Made by a program: the position numbers and the translations under genes. Below, one piece after another: positions 48,289-57,514 of a stretch of 64,000 nucleotides of DNA (the stretch's first letter is position 1; each line of letters begins with the position of its first letter). This DNA is from Bradyrhizobium barranii subsp. barranii. Lineage in GTDB: Bacteria > Pseudomonadota > Alphaproteobacteria > Rhizobiales > Xanthobacteraceae. Under the pieces are notes generated by a model. The model ran no database searches and had not been told where the DNA came from. It saw nothing but the letters and a program-made list of their open reading frames with translations. The stretch covers positions 9,531,501 through 9,595,500 of the forward strand of contig NZ_CP086136.1 of assembly GCF_017565645.3 (NCBI RefSeq), read 5' to 3'.

Positions 48289-49550
48289 TCAGCTACGCTC
48301 GCCAGACTCAACAAGAGCAGTCCGAGGCGCCGACGCCGGTCGAGGAGCATATTGCTCCCTCACCGCGCGTGTCGGTCCAGGCTTTCTGCGAGACCGTCGA
48401 GACCGCTGCCGCGGTGCAGTCGGCCGGCGAAGACCGTCGTCTCGGCAAGGCCCATCTGAAGATCCAGATGGGCGGCATGGCGGCCGCGATCGAAGCCTAC
48501 CGCTCGGCGCCGACGCCGAACGTGATCGTGCTCGAGAGCGACGGCCGCAACGATCTTCTGACCGGCCTCGACCATCTCGCCACGGTCTGCGACGCCGGCA
48601 CCCGCGTGGTCGTGATCGGCCGCATCAACGACGTCACGCTCTACCGCGAGCTGGTGCGCCGCGGCGTCAGCGACTACGTGCTCGCGCCGGTCGGCGCGAT
48701 CGACGTCGTGCGCTCGATCTGCAACCTGTTCTCGGCGCCCGAAGCCAAGGCGGTCGGCCGCATCATTGCCGTGGTCGGCGCCAAGGGCGGCGTCGGCGCG
48801 TCCACCATCTCCCACAACGTCGCCTGGGCGATCGCGCGCGACCTCGCAATGGACTCGGTCGTCGCCGATCTCGACCTCGCCTTCGGCACCGCCGGGCTCG
48901 ACTACAACCAGGACCCGCCGCAAGGTATTGCGGATGCCGTGTTCTCGCCGGATCGCGTCGACACCGCCTTCATCGACCGCCTGCTGTCGAAATGCACCGA
49001 CCATCTCAGCCTGCTGGCGGCGCCGGCGACGCTCGACCGGGTCTATGATTTCGGCACCGACGCCTTCGATGCCGTGTTCGACACGCTGCGCTCCACCATG
49101 CCGTGCATCGTGCTCGACGTTCCGCATCAATGGTCGGGCTGGACCAAGCGCGCCCTGATCGGGGCGGACGACATCCTGATTGTGGCAGCGCCTGATCTCG
49201 CCAATCTGCGCAACACCAAGAACCTGTTCGATCTGCTGAAGGCCTCGCGGCCCAACGATCGGCCTCCGCTCTACTGCCTGAACCAGGTCGGCGTCCCGAA
49301 ACGGCCCGAAATTGCCGCCGCCGAGTTCGCCAAGGCGATCGAGAGCCAGCCGGTCGTCTCGATCCCGTTCGAACCGCAGATCTTCGGCTCGGCCGCCAAC
49401 AACGGCCAGATGATCGCGGAGATCTCCGCCAACCACAAGTCGATCGAAATGTTCCTTCAAATCGCCCAGCGCCTGACCGGCCGCAGCGAGACGAAGAAGC
49501 AAAAGTCTTCCTTGCTTTCACCCCTGATTGACAAGTTGCGGGGAAAATAA
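48285..49550 (+). CDS. cpaE: Pilus localisation ATPase CpaE (TadZ)
   Basis: This 421-residue MinD/ParA-like ATPase has an N-terminal receiver-like region (about 65-155) without an obvious phosphoacceptor aspartate triad. The ATPase begins at AVVGAKGGVGASTISHNVAW (deviant Walker A) with DLDLAFGTAGLDYNQDP and later VLDVPHQWSGWTKRAL. It directs the Tad machine to its site at the cell pole. Its position after cpaD is typical. Confidence 0.94.
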   Translation: MISYARQTQQEQSEAPTPVEEHIAPSPRVSVQAFCETVETAAAVQSAGEDRRLGKAHLKIQMGGMAAAIEAYRSAPTPNVIVLESDGRNDLLTGLDHLATVCDAGTRVVVIGRINDVTLYRELVRRGVSDYVLAPVGAIDVVRSICNLFSAPEAKAVGRIIAVVGAKGGVGASTISHNVAWAIARDLAMDSVVADLDLAFGTAGLDYNQDPPQGIADAVFSPDRVDTAFIDRLLSKCTDHLSLLAAPATLDRVYDFGTDAFDAVFDTLRSTMPCIVLDVPHQWSGWTKRALIGADDILIVAAPDLANLRNTKNLFDLLKASRPNDRPPLYCLNQVGVPKRPEIAAAEFAKAIESQPVVSIPFEPQIFGSAANNGQMIAEISANHKSIEMFLQIAQRLTGRSETKKQKSSLLSPLIDKLRGK

Positions 49551-49571
49551 GCCGCCGCATGGAGTTGTTAA

Positions 49572-51035
49572 GTGTTCGGTAAGCGTAGCGGAACAGACAC
49601 CGATACTCGGGCTCCCAAGCCCGGCGCCGTGTCGCCAGAGCCTGCCCAGGCTCCGGCGTCCGCGGTGTCGCGCGCGCCGCCCCCACCGGCCGTCGCCTCG
49701 CCGCCGCTTGCCCCCGCCCGGCCGGCGCCGGCCATGGAATCCCGCCGCTCGGACAATTACTACGAGGTCAAGGCGACGATCTTCGGTGCGCTGATCGAGG
49801 CCATCGACCTCGCCCAGCTCGCCAAGCTCGACTCCGAGTCCGCGCGCGAGGAAATCCGCGACATCGTCAACGAGATCATCGCGATCAAGAATATCGTGAT
49901 GTCGATCGCCGAGCAGGAAGAGCTGCTCGACGATATCTGCAACGACGTTCTCGGCTACGGCCCGCTGGAGCCTCTGCTGTCGCGCGACGACATCGCCGAC
50001 ATCATGGTCAACGGCGCCGACACCGTCTACATCGAAGTCGCCGGCAAGATCCAGCGCACCGGCATCCGCTTCCGCGACAACCAGCAGCTCCTCAACATCT
50101 GCCAGCGCATCGTCAGCCAGGTCGGCCGGCGCATCGACGAATCCTCGCCGATCTGCGACGCGCGCCTCGCCGACGGCTCCCGCGTCAACGCCATCGTGCC
50201 GCCGCTGTCGATCGACGGGCCCACGCTCACCATTCGAAAATTCAGGAAGGACAAGCTGACGCTGGATCAGCTGGTCAGGTTCGGCGCGATCTCGCCGGAG
50301 GGCGCGGAAATCCTCCAGATCATCGGCCGCGTCCGCTGCAACGTGCTGATCTCCGGCGGCACCGGCTCCGGCAAGACCACGCTGCTCAACTGCCTGACCA
50401 ACTACATCGAGCACGACGAGCGCATCATCACCTGCGAAGACGCGGCCGAGCTCCAGCTCCAGCAGCCGCACGTGGTACGACTGGAAACCCGTCCGCCCAA
50501 CATCGAGGGCGAAGGCCAGGTCACCATGCGCGAATTGGTGCGCAACTGCCTGCGTATGCGCCCCGAACGCATCATCGTCGGCGAAGTCCGCGGACCCGAG
50601 GCGTTCGACCTGCTCCAGGCCATGAACACCGGCCATGACGGCTCGATGGGCACGCTCCACGCCAACAATCCGCGCGAAGCACTGTCGCGCTGCGAATCCA
50701 TGATCACGATGGGCGGCTTCTCACTGCCCTCGCGCACCATCCGCGAGATGATCTGCGCTTCGATCGACGTCATCGTCCAGGCCGCGCGCCTGCGCGACGG
50801 CTCGCGCCGCATCACGCACATCACCGAGGTGATGGGCATGGAAGGCGACACCATCATCACCCAGGACATCTTCCTCTACGACATGGTCGGCGAGGACGCC
50901 AACGGCAAGATCATCGGCCGGCACCGCTCGACCGGCATCGGCCGCCCGAAATTCTGGGAGCGTGCGCGGTATTACGGCGACGAGAAGCGCCTTGCCGCTG
51001 CGCTCGATGCGGCGGAAGTCGCGCCGAAGACATGA
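49572..51035 (+). CDS. cpaF: Pilus assembly/retraction ATPase CpaF (TadA)
   Basis: This 487-residue type II/IV secretion ATPase starts with GTG at 49572 with GGAG 9 bp upstream. A proline- and alanine-rich disordered N-terminus (about 1-55) leads into the core: Walker [10 protein letters not shown], Asp box ([20 protein letters not shown]), His box ([12 protein letters not shown]) and Walker B (RIIVGEVRG). It powers pilus extension and, for this family, retraction. It is next to tadB. Confidence 0.96.
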   Translation: MFGKRSGTDTDTRAPKPGAVSPEPAQAPASAVSRAPPPPAVASPPLAPARPAPAMESRRSDNYYEVKATIFGALIEAIDLAQLAKLDSESAREEIRDIVNEIIAIKNIVMSIAEQEELLDDICNDVLGYGPLEPLLSRDDIADIMVNGADTVYIEVAGKIQRTGIRFRDNQQLLNICQRIVSQVGRRIDESSPICDARLADGSRVNAIVPPLSIDGPTLTIRKFRKDKLTLDQLVRFGAISPEGAEILQIIGRVRCNVLISGGTGSGKTTLLNCLTNYIEHDERIITCEDAAELQLQQPHVVRLETRPPNIEGEGQVTMRELVRNCLRMRPERIIVGEVRGPEAFDLLQAMNTGHDGSMGTLHANNPREALSRCESMITMGGFSLPSRTIREMICASIDVIVQAARLRDGSRRITHITEVMGMEGDTIITQDIFLYDMVGEDANGKIIGRHRSTGIGRPKFWERARYYGDEKRLAAALDAAEVAPKT

Positions 51036-51051
51036 GCAGATCGGCGCAGCC

Positions 51052-52029
51052 ATGAACATGCAGGTCCTTGCCCTCGCCTTCCTCGCCACTGCCGCCGTCG
51101 GCGGCATCGCCTGGGTGTTCCTTTATCCGCTCCTGTCCGGAGAACGGAAGGCGGAAAACCGCCGTGCCTCGATCGCGCGCGCCGATGCGCCCGCGGCCAA
51201 GCAGACCGAAAAGAGCCAGCGGTCGCGCCGCGAGCAGGTCGAGACGTCGCTCAAGGATCTCGAGGCGCGGCGCCAGCAGGAGAAGAGCGTTCCGCTCGGT
51301 GTTCGCCTGTCGCAGGCGGGGCTCGACTGGACGCCACAGAAATTCTGGATCGTGTCCGCCGTCGTGGCGGGAGTGCTGTTCGCGGCCGCCATGTTCGTTG
51401 GCGGCGGCCTGCTTGGCGCCGCCGGCCTTGCCTTTGCCGGCGGCTTCGGCCTGCCGCGCTGGGCGCTGGGCTTCCTGAAGAAGCGACGCGAAAACAAATT
51501 CCTGGCGGCGCTGCCCGATGCGGTCGACGTGATCGTTCGCGGCATCAAGGCGGGCCTGCCGCTGTTCGAATCGATCAAGGTCGTCGCCGCCGACTCGCCT
51601 GAGCCGCTGCGCAGCGAGTTCCTGGCCATCATCGAGACCCAGGCGATCGGCATGCCGCTCGGCGAGGCCTGCTCGCGTCTGTACGAGCGCATGCCGCTGC
51701 CGGAAGCCAACTTCTTCGGCATCGTCATCTCGATCCAGCAAAAATCCGGCGGCAACCTCTCCGAAGCGCTCGGCAACCTCTCCAAGGTGCTGCGCGACCG
51801 CAAGAAGATGAAGGAAAAGATCCAGGCGATGTCGATGGAGGCCAAGGCCTCGGCCGGCATCATCGGTTCGCTGCCGCCGATCGTGATGTTCCTCGTCTAT
51901 CTCACGACTCCGCACTACATCTCGCTGCTTTGGACCCATCCGACCGGCCAGCTCATGCTGGTCGGCTGCGTCGTCTGGATGTCGATCGGCATCATGGTGA
52001 TGAAGAAGATGATCAATTTCGATTTCTGA
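51052..52029 (+). CDS. tadB: Tad inner-membrane platform protein TadB
   Basis: This 325-residue type II secretion F-domain protein starts at ATG 51052 (MNMQVLALAF). It has two spans close to the N-terminus and middle, then the T2SF domain (FLAALPDAVDVIVRGIKAGLPLFESIKVVA, IQQKSGGNLSEALGNLSKVLRDRKKMKEKIQAMSMEAKASAGI) and a C-terminal pair of spans. It pairs with TadC and is the docking partner of CpaF. Confidence 0.93.
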   Translation: MNMQVLALAFLATAAVGGIAWVFLYPLLSGERKAENRRASIARADAPAAKQTEKSQRSRREQVETSLKDLEARRQQEKSVPLGVRLSQAGLDWTPQKFWIVSAVVAGVLFAAAMFVGGGLLGAAGLAFAGGFGLPRWALGFLKKRRENKFLAALPDAVDVIVRGIKAGLPLFESIKVVAADSPEPLRSEFLAIIETQAIGMPLGEACSRLYERMPLPEANFFGIVISIQQKSGGNLSEALGNLSKVLRDRKKMKEKIQAMSMEAKASAGIIGSLPPIVMFLVYLTTPHYISLLWTHPTGQLMLVGCVVWMSIGIMVMKKMINFDF

Positions 52030-52038
52030 CGGTGCCGT

Positions 52039-53013
52039 ATGGTCGAATTCCTCGTTTCGAAACTGCATGATGTCCGCTTCATGACCATGCTGCTGGCGGC
52101 CATCGCCGCCAGCGCCACCGTCTATACGCTGGTGATGCCGCTTTTCGCCGGCGAAGGCCTCGCCAAGCGCATGAAGGCGGTGGCGAGCGAGCGCGAGCGC
52201 ATCCGCCAGCGCGAGCGCGAGCGCCTCAACAAGAGCGAGAAGGTCTCGCTGCGCCAAACGCCGAAGCAGGTCGTCTCCCGGGTCGTCGAGGACTTCAACC
52301 TCACCAAATGGCTCGCGCAGGAAGCCGCGCGCGACAAGCTCATCATGGCGGGCTATCGCGGCCAGGCGCCCTATATCACCTTCCTCTTCGCCCGCATGGT
52401 GGCTCCGCTCGTGCTGTTCGTCGGCTCGATCATCTACGTGTTCCTGATCGCGCATATGCAGCAGTCGATGCCGATCAAGATCGGCATCTGCATCGGCGCG
52501 GCCTATCTCGGCCTTCAGGCGCCCATGCTGTTCCTCAAGAATGCGATTTCCAAGCGCCAGCTATCGATCAAGCGCGCCTTCCCCGATGCGCTCGACCTGC
52601 TCCTGATCTGTATCGAATCCGGCATGTCGGTCGAAATGGCGTTCCGGAAGGTCGCTACCGAAATCGTTGGCCAGTCGATCGCGCTGTCCGAGGAGTTCAC
52701 CCTGACCACGGCCGAGCTGTCCTATTTGCAGGATCGCAAGGTCGCCTATGAGAACCTGGCGCGGCGCACCGGGCTCGAGGGCGTCAAGTCGGTGTGTCTC
52801 GCGCTTCAGCAGGCGGAGCGCTATGGCACCCCGCTCGGGCATTCCTTGCGTGTCATGGCGCAGGAAAACCGCGACATGCGCATGAACGAGGCCGAGAAGA
52901 AGGCCGCCGCGCTGCCGCCGAAGTTGACGGTGCCGATGATCCTGTTCTTCCTGCCGGTGCTGTTCGTCGTCATTCTCGGACCGACCGGCATCAAGATCAG
53001 CGAGCTGCACTGA
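52039..53013 (+). CDS. tadC: Tad inner-membrane platform protein TadC
   Basis: This 324-residue second platform protein with a T2SF domain starts 9 bp after tadB. A long basic cytoplasmic helix (RERIRQRERERLNKSEK) follows the first span. The domain reads KRAFPDALDLLLICIESGMSVEMAFRKVATEI and LALQQAERYGTPLGHSLRVMAQE, and it ends with a final span VPMILFFLPVLFVVILGPTGIKI. It completes the plus-strand tad run. Confidence 0.93.
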   Translation: MVEFLVSKLHDVRFMTMLLAAIAASATVYTLVMPLFAGEGLAKRMKAVASERERIRQRERERLNKSEKVSLRQTPKQVVSRVVEDFNLTKWLAQEAARDKLIMAGYRGQAPYITFLFARMVAPLVLFVGSIIYVFLIAHMQQSMPIKIGICIGAAYLGLQAPMLFLKNAISKRQLSIKRAFPDALDLLLICIESGMSVEMAFRKVATEIVGQSIALSEEFTLTTAELSYLQDRKVAYENLARRTGLEGVKSVCLALQQAERYGTPLGHSLRVMAQENRDMRMNEAEKKAAALPPKLTVPMILFFLPVLFVVILGPTGIKISELH

Positions 53014-53022
53014 CGTCGAGAC

Positions 53023-53042
53023 GCGGACCGCGCGCGGTCCGC
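53023..53042. terminator. Perfect 20-bp palindrome between convergent tadC and tadD
   Basis: GCGGACCGCG followed by CGCGGTCCGC is a perfect 20-bp palindrome in the 62-bp gap between the convergent tadC and tadD stops. It has no T run, so it is a weak or bidirectional terminator candidate. Confidence 0.4.
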
Positions 53043-53075
53043 CGGCAGCTTCAGGATTGCAAGATCAGGCTCTGA

Positions 53076-53888
53076 TCAGTCGGGCTGGCTGAGCGAGGCG
53101 ACCGGCGTCCGCTTCGGTGCGCCGCGCGGAGCGTCGCTTCGGCTCAGCATTTCCTTGAGGTAAGCGACATTGGCCGCGGCCTGGTCCGGCGGCAGGTCGG
53201 CCTTCACGATCGTCTCGGCTTCGGCGAAGCGGCCCTGGAGACCGATGACGAGGCCGAGATTCTGCCGCACCCGGGTACTGGCGCGCGGCGAGGCGTAGGC
53301 CTGCCGCAACGCCTCTTCGGCCTTCGGCAGGTCCTTCGACAACATGTAGGACAGGCCGAGATTGGAGAGCACGCCGGGATCGCCTGGTGCGATCCTCAGC
53401 GCGCTCGCATAATAGGAACGCGCCTCGTCGTGGCGGCCCATCTGATCGAGCGCCGTGCCCTGCACCGAGAGCAGGCGCCAGTCCGGATTGTCGGGCGAGT
53501 GCGCCTTCGACAGCACGTCGAAGGCTTGCTGAAAATTGCCGTTGTCGGCGAGCGCGCGGCCATACTGCGCGAGCAGCGCCTTGTTGCCGGGATTGGCGAT
53601 GGTCGCCTGCTCGAGCACGGCGGCGGCCTGGGCGCGCTGGCCGTTGGCGCGCAAGGCCAGGCCGTAGCCGAGCGCCGCGTCGGCGTCCTTGGGATTGGCA
53701 CGGTAGCGCTCGCCATAGACCTCGACGGCGCGCGCGGGATCGGCGGGGGCGGCTTCCGTCCGCGGCCCGACAGAGCCCGTGACGTCGGAGAGTTTCGACA
53801 TGGCCGTGCAGCCGCCGAGGCCCATGGCCACTGCCGCCACCAGCGAAGTGGACGCGAGAAGCCGGGCAAGACTGAACCGTTGACGCAT
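53076..53888 (-). CDS. tadD: TadD-like tetratricopeptide-repeat lipoprotein
   Basis: This 270-residue protein has a lipobox GLGGCTAM after a signal peptide. Tandem TPR helices run from about residue 55 to 220 (ADAALGYGLALRANGQ, ALLAQYGRALADNGNFQQAFDVLSKA, PGVLSNLGLSYMLSKDLPKAEEALRQAY). TadD is the pilot-like partner of the Tad secretin. It faces tadC tail to tail rather than following it, so it needs its own promoter. Confidence 0.88.
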   Translation of the reverse strand: MRQRFSLARLLASTSLVAAVAMGLGGCTAMSKLSDVTGSVGPRTEAAPADPARAVEVYGERYRANPKDADAALGYGLALRANGQRAQAAAVLEQATIANPGNKALLAQYGRALADNGNFQQAFDVLSKAHSPDNPDWRLLSVQGTALDQMGRHDEARSYYASALRIAPGDPGVLSNLGLSYMLSKDLPKAEEALRQAYASPRASTRVRQNLGLVIGLQGRFAEAETIVKADLPPDQAAANVAYLKEMLSRSDAPRGAPKRTPVASLSQPD

Positions 53889-53982
53889 GACGCTTTTGAC
53901 TCAAGAGCCGATTGATCGAGCCGAACGCGCCAGCAATAGACTGTTAACCCTAACGGCGGGTTAACGTCAGCCTGGCTGCCCC

Positions 53983-55485
53983 TCACGGCGGTGTCTGCGG
54001 CGGCGGCTCGCCACCGAGGGCCAGATCGAGACCGAGCACCCTCACCGGCTCGTTCAGGTCGTGCAGCAGCAATTGCAGCCGCCGCCGCGACTGAGAAACA
54101 TCGACGCCCGCGCTCGGCATCCCGGGCCATTCGCGCCGGAAGTCGTCGCGGTTGACCAGCCGCTTCGCAAGCAGCTCGTCGACCTGAACATCGTCAATGC
54201 CGAGCACGTCGGCGCAGTGCTCGATCAAGCGGCGCAGCAACAACTTCACCGCGGCCAGCGCCTCGGCGTCATCTCTACGCTCCGATCTCGCGAACTTGCC
54301 CCCGATATCGGCCCAGACCCATGAGGTGACGAGATAGGCGTGGAGCGCGCTCGACCAATCCACCTCGCCGTCGGCATAGAACGCGCGGCGCATCAGGAGC
54401 CGGCGGGCCTGTGCGGCAACTTGATCACGCTTCAGCATCGCACATGAGGCGATCTCGATGGCCGACTGGACGGCAGGATCACGGGAAAAATCCCGTCCTG
54501 CCGGCAACCTGATGACGCCGTCCGGCAGGTTCGGGTCGAGCGGCCCGAAGGTGCCGTCGTTGCGTGGCCGCGAATAGCGCGTGATCGCGAACTGATGCTC
54601 CGTGCGACCGGCCTGGGACGATGCGCCAAAATGAATGATGTTGAAGCCGGCATCATCACCGGCCTGCCCGGTCGAGGACGGACAGGAGAGCACGTAGATC
54701 GTACGCCAGAAGGCTTCGCCGCTCGCGCTCCGCGTGGCACGCGGATCCGGGATCGAATAGCGGGTGAGCCCCTCGACATGCCGGTGTCCATGCAGGACCA
54801 GATTGACGTTGAGCGACGTCGCCGCTTCGAGGAACGTTGCGGGCGCCGCGAGATACATCAGCGGTTCGTCGGGCACGCCGAGAAACCGCTTTCCTTCGCC
54901 GGTCGCCTGCGGCAGCGGATGATGATGCAACGCCAGCACGCGCACCAGGTTTTCCGCCGGCTCCGCATAGTCGGCGCGCCCCACGGATCCCATGCTGCCC
55001 GCGAGCTCGACGCTCAGCCGGGCGGAATCCGCAACAAGCGCGCTGTAGGCGCTCTCGTCGATATGGCCGCTCGCGAGCGTCGAGAGGCTCGCGCGGTTGG
55101 AGTCCAGCAGCACCAGATCGAGGCCAGCCTGGCGGTAATAGACGCTCTTCGAACTCCGCGGCAGGTGCAAATAATCATAGACGTCGTGGCGGCCCGCGCG
55201 CTGGCTCGGGCGCTTGACGTCGTGATTGCCCGCGACCGCCTGGATATCGGTGAACAGTCCGGTCCGCCGGAAGGACGCGATGACGGCGAGCGCTTCGTCC
55301 AGCGCGCGCGGCGTCGGGTCGTCCACGAGATCACCCGTGATCAGCAGAATGCGATCGGGAACGTCCGCGAAGTCCGCCATCCTCGTGCGGATTGCGGCAC
55401 TGAGCGCCTCGGTCGTCGCCAGCAACCGGCCTGACCCGTCCAGATGCAGGTCGGAAATCTGCGCAATAACGAACGCTCTATCCAT
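53983..55485 (-). CDS. Calcineurin-like metallophosphoesterase with long C-terminal region
   Basis: This 500-residue protein starts at ATG 55485. The N-terminal MPE core (about 1-300) has all metal motifs: DLHLDG, GDLVDD, GNHDV, HHHP and the GHRH pair. After about residue 330 a helical region of some 170 residues (VQSAIEIASCAMLKRDQVAAQARRLLMRRAF, LLRRLIEHCADVLGIDDVQVDELLAKR) has no recognised family. The substrate is unknown; relatives of the core act on cyclic nucleotides or phosphodiesters. No signal peptide, so it is probably cytoplasmic. Confidence 0.85.
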   Translation of the reverse strand: MDRAFVIAQISDLHLDGSGRLLATTEALSAAIRTRMADFADVPDRILLITGDLVDDPTPRALDEALAVIASFRRTGLFTDIQAVAGNHDVKRPSQRAGRHDVYDYLHLPRSSKSVYYRQAGLDLVLLDSNRASLSTLASGHIDESAYSALVADSARLSVELAGSMGSVGRADYAEPAENLVRVLALHHHPLPQATGEGKRFLGVPDEPLMYLAAPATFLEAATSLNVNLVLHGHRHVEGLTRYSIPDPRATRSASGEAFWRTIYVLSCPSSTGQAGDDAGFNIIHFGASSQAGRTEHQFAITRYSRPRNDGTFGPLDPNLPDGVIRLPAGRDFSRDPAVQSAIEIASCAMLKRDQVAAQARRLLMRRAFYADGEVDWSSALHAYLVTSWVWADIGGKFARSERRDDAEALAAVKLLLRRLIEHCADVLGIDDVQVDELLAKRLVNRDDFRREWPGMPSAGVDVSQSRRRLQLLLHDLNEPVRVLGLDLALGGEPPPQTPP

Positions 55486-55741
55486 TTTGCGCCGCTCATT
55501 TGCGAATGCTGCGCCGCCCAAACGATGAGAACAATGCTTTCGACGAACAGGTTTGGCCGGATATCAAGCCGGCCCGCCGCGTTGCTGCGCAAGATGCCAG
55601 CAGAACCGCACGGCACAATCTAAAATATCCGTCAATAATGCCACAACCGCGGCGCTAGTAAAGCCCCGCGGCCGCGCGCTCGTGAACGGCAGTTCTCAGC
55701 ATGGATACGAGATCCGCCCGGCGATGGTTTCGCTCACCCGA

Positions 55742-55909
55742 TCAATATTCGATGGCCAGCCGCTTGCGGATTTCGTCGATGCGCTTGTCGAGCGCATCGA
55801 ACCGCGCGTGGACGGAGCGGTCGTGGAGATAGAAGACGTAGCCGCCGGCAAGGAATGCGAAGATCCAGTGATGATGCTCGCCTGGCCGATGAATGTGACC
55901 ACGCTCCAC
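55742..55909 (-). CDS. Small one-span protein with C-terminal helix (start and frame uncertain)
   Basis: From GTG 55909 this frame gives 55 residues: HHHWIFAFLAGGYVFYLHDR, a membrane span, then a charged helix HARFDALDKRIDEIRKRLAIEY. The end looks like genuine coding sequence. However, the ribosome site (GGGAGG) upstream serves an ATG in another frame (55920, MEFVWSVVTFIGQ), whose product degenerates into serine-rich sequence. A frameshift between these two parts is possible. Function is unknown. Confidence 0.4.
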   Translation of the reverse strand: MERGHIHRPGEHHHWIFAFLAGGYVFYLHDRSVHARFDALDKRIDEIRKRLAIEY

Positions 55910-56140
55910 ACAAATTCCATTGCAGTTTCCTCCCGGCAGGCCTCGTCTTCGGCCGCCGGTCATCTCCTGCACACTTTTCCCAGTCGATCCGGCGGCCGTT
56001 GCCGGAACCTAGCATGGGCCCCTTGCGGCGAGTAGCGGGTCGCTGAACGGTGACAGCAAAGCCGATTGCAGCCGCGGCGAAACTCTGCGAAGTCTCGTCC
56101 GTTCGCATGACCAGCTTGATCTGACGATCCGGACCCGCCA

Positions 56141-57514
56141 ATGCCTTCTGTCTTCGAGACATCGCCCACCGCCATCCCGATCACCTTCGTCACCAAGTCG
56201 AGCTGGGATCAGGTCGCAGAGACGCTGCCGCCGGTGCAGCGCCAGTTCGCCACCGCGAGCGCCTTTGCCGCCAAGCCGGGCGGCTATCTCGCGCTGCCCG
56301 CCCCGGACGGCGCGATCGCGCAGGTGCTGTTCGGACTCGAGGACGAGGGCGCGAGATCACGCGACCTGTTCCGGCCGGGCGCCCTGCCCGGCCTGCTGCC
56401 GCCGGGCATCTATCGCTTTGCCAATGCGCCGCACGATGCGCGGCTGGCGTCGCTCGCCTTTGCGCTCGGCAGCTACCGCTTCGCCCGCTACCGCAAGGCT
56501 GACCGCCCCGCCGTCCGGCTGGTACCGCCCGATGGCGTCGACGCGGCCGAGATCAATCGCGTGGCGGATGCCGCGATGCTGGCGCGCGACCTCATCAACA
56601 CGCCGTCCAACGACATGGGCCCGGAAGAGCTTGCTGCGGCCGCGCACGCGCTCGCCACGGAATTCGGTGCGAGCTTTGCCTGCACCATCGGCGAGGACCT
56701 GAAGACGAATTTTCCACTGATCCACGCCGTCGGCATGGCCTCGGACCGCGCGCCGCGGCTGATCGACATCGGCTGGGGCGATCCTGATCATCCCAAGGTG
56801 ACGCTGGTCGGCAAGGGCGTCTGCTTCGACACCGGCGGGCTCGACCTCAAGCCGTCGAGCGGCATGCTGATCATGAAGAAGGACATGGGCGGCGCCGCCA
56901 ACGTGCTGGCGCTCGCGCGCATGGTGATGGATGCGAAGCTCAAGGTCCGCCTGCGCGTGCTAATTCCGGCGGTCGAAAATGCCGTCTCCAGCAATGCTTT
57001 CCGGCCGCTCGACATCTTCACCTCGCGTAAGGGCATCACGGTCGAGATCGGCAACACCGACGCGGAGGGCCGGCTCGTGCTCGCCGACGCGCTGGCGCTG
57101 GCCGACGAGGAAAAGCCGGACCTTCTGATCGATTTGGGCACACTGACCGGCGCGGCGCGCGTCGCGCTGGGGCCGGATTTACCGCCCTTTTACACCAATG
57201 ATGAGACGCTGGCCGCCGACGTCGCGCGGTGCGCGACGAAGGAGAACGATCCGTTGTGGCGCATGCCGCTGTGGCCGCCTTACGATGCGTGGCTGGACTC
57301 CAAGACCGCCACCATCACCAACGCACCCTCAGGCGGCTTTGCCGGCTCGATCACCTGCGCGCTGTTCCTGCAACGGTTCGTCGAGCAGGCGAAAAGCTGG
57401 CTTCATGTGGATATTTACGGCTGGACCCCGTCGGCGAAGCCGGCGCGGCCCGAAGGCGGCGAATGCCAGGCCGCGCGCGCCATCTACGCATTGTTGAGCG
57501 AGCGCTATGCATGA
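56141..57514 (+). CDS. M17 leucyl-aminopeptidase family protein
   Basis: This 457-residue metallopeptidase releases N-terminal residues from peptides. The C-terminal catalytic domain (about 170-457) has VGKGVCFDTGGLDLKPSSGM with the metal-binding Asp, KKDMGG with the catalytic Lys, and the signature NTDAEGRL. The N-terminal domain is shorter and more divergent than in PepA, as in the PepB-like alphaproteobacterial branch. It overlaps the NlpC/P60 gene by 8 bp. Together they suggest breakdown of peptides including murein peptides. Confidence 0.93.
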   Translation: MPSVFETSPTAIPITFVTKSSWDQVAETLPPVQRQFATASAFAAKPGGYLALPAPDGAIAQVLFGLEDEGARSRDLFRPGALPGLLPPGIYRFANAPHDARLASLAFALGSYRFARYRKADRPAVRLVPPDGVDAAEINRVADAAMLARDLINTPSNDMGPEELAAAAHALATEFGASFACTIGEDLKTNFPLIHAVGMASDRAPRLIDIGWGDPDHPKVTLVGKGVCFDTGGLDLKPSSGMLIMKKDMGGAANVLALARMVMDAKLKVRLRVLIPAVENAVSSNAFRPLDIFTSRKGITVEIGNTDAEGRLVLADALALADEEKPDLLIDLGTLTGAARVALGPDLPPFYTNDETLAADVARCATKENDPLWRMPLWPPYDAWLDSKTATITNAPSGGFAGSITCALFLQRFVEQAKSWLHVDIYGWTPSAKPARPEGGECQAARAIYALLSERYA

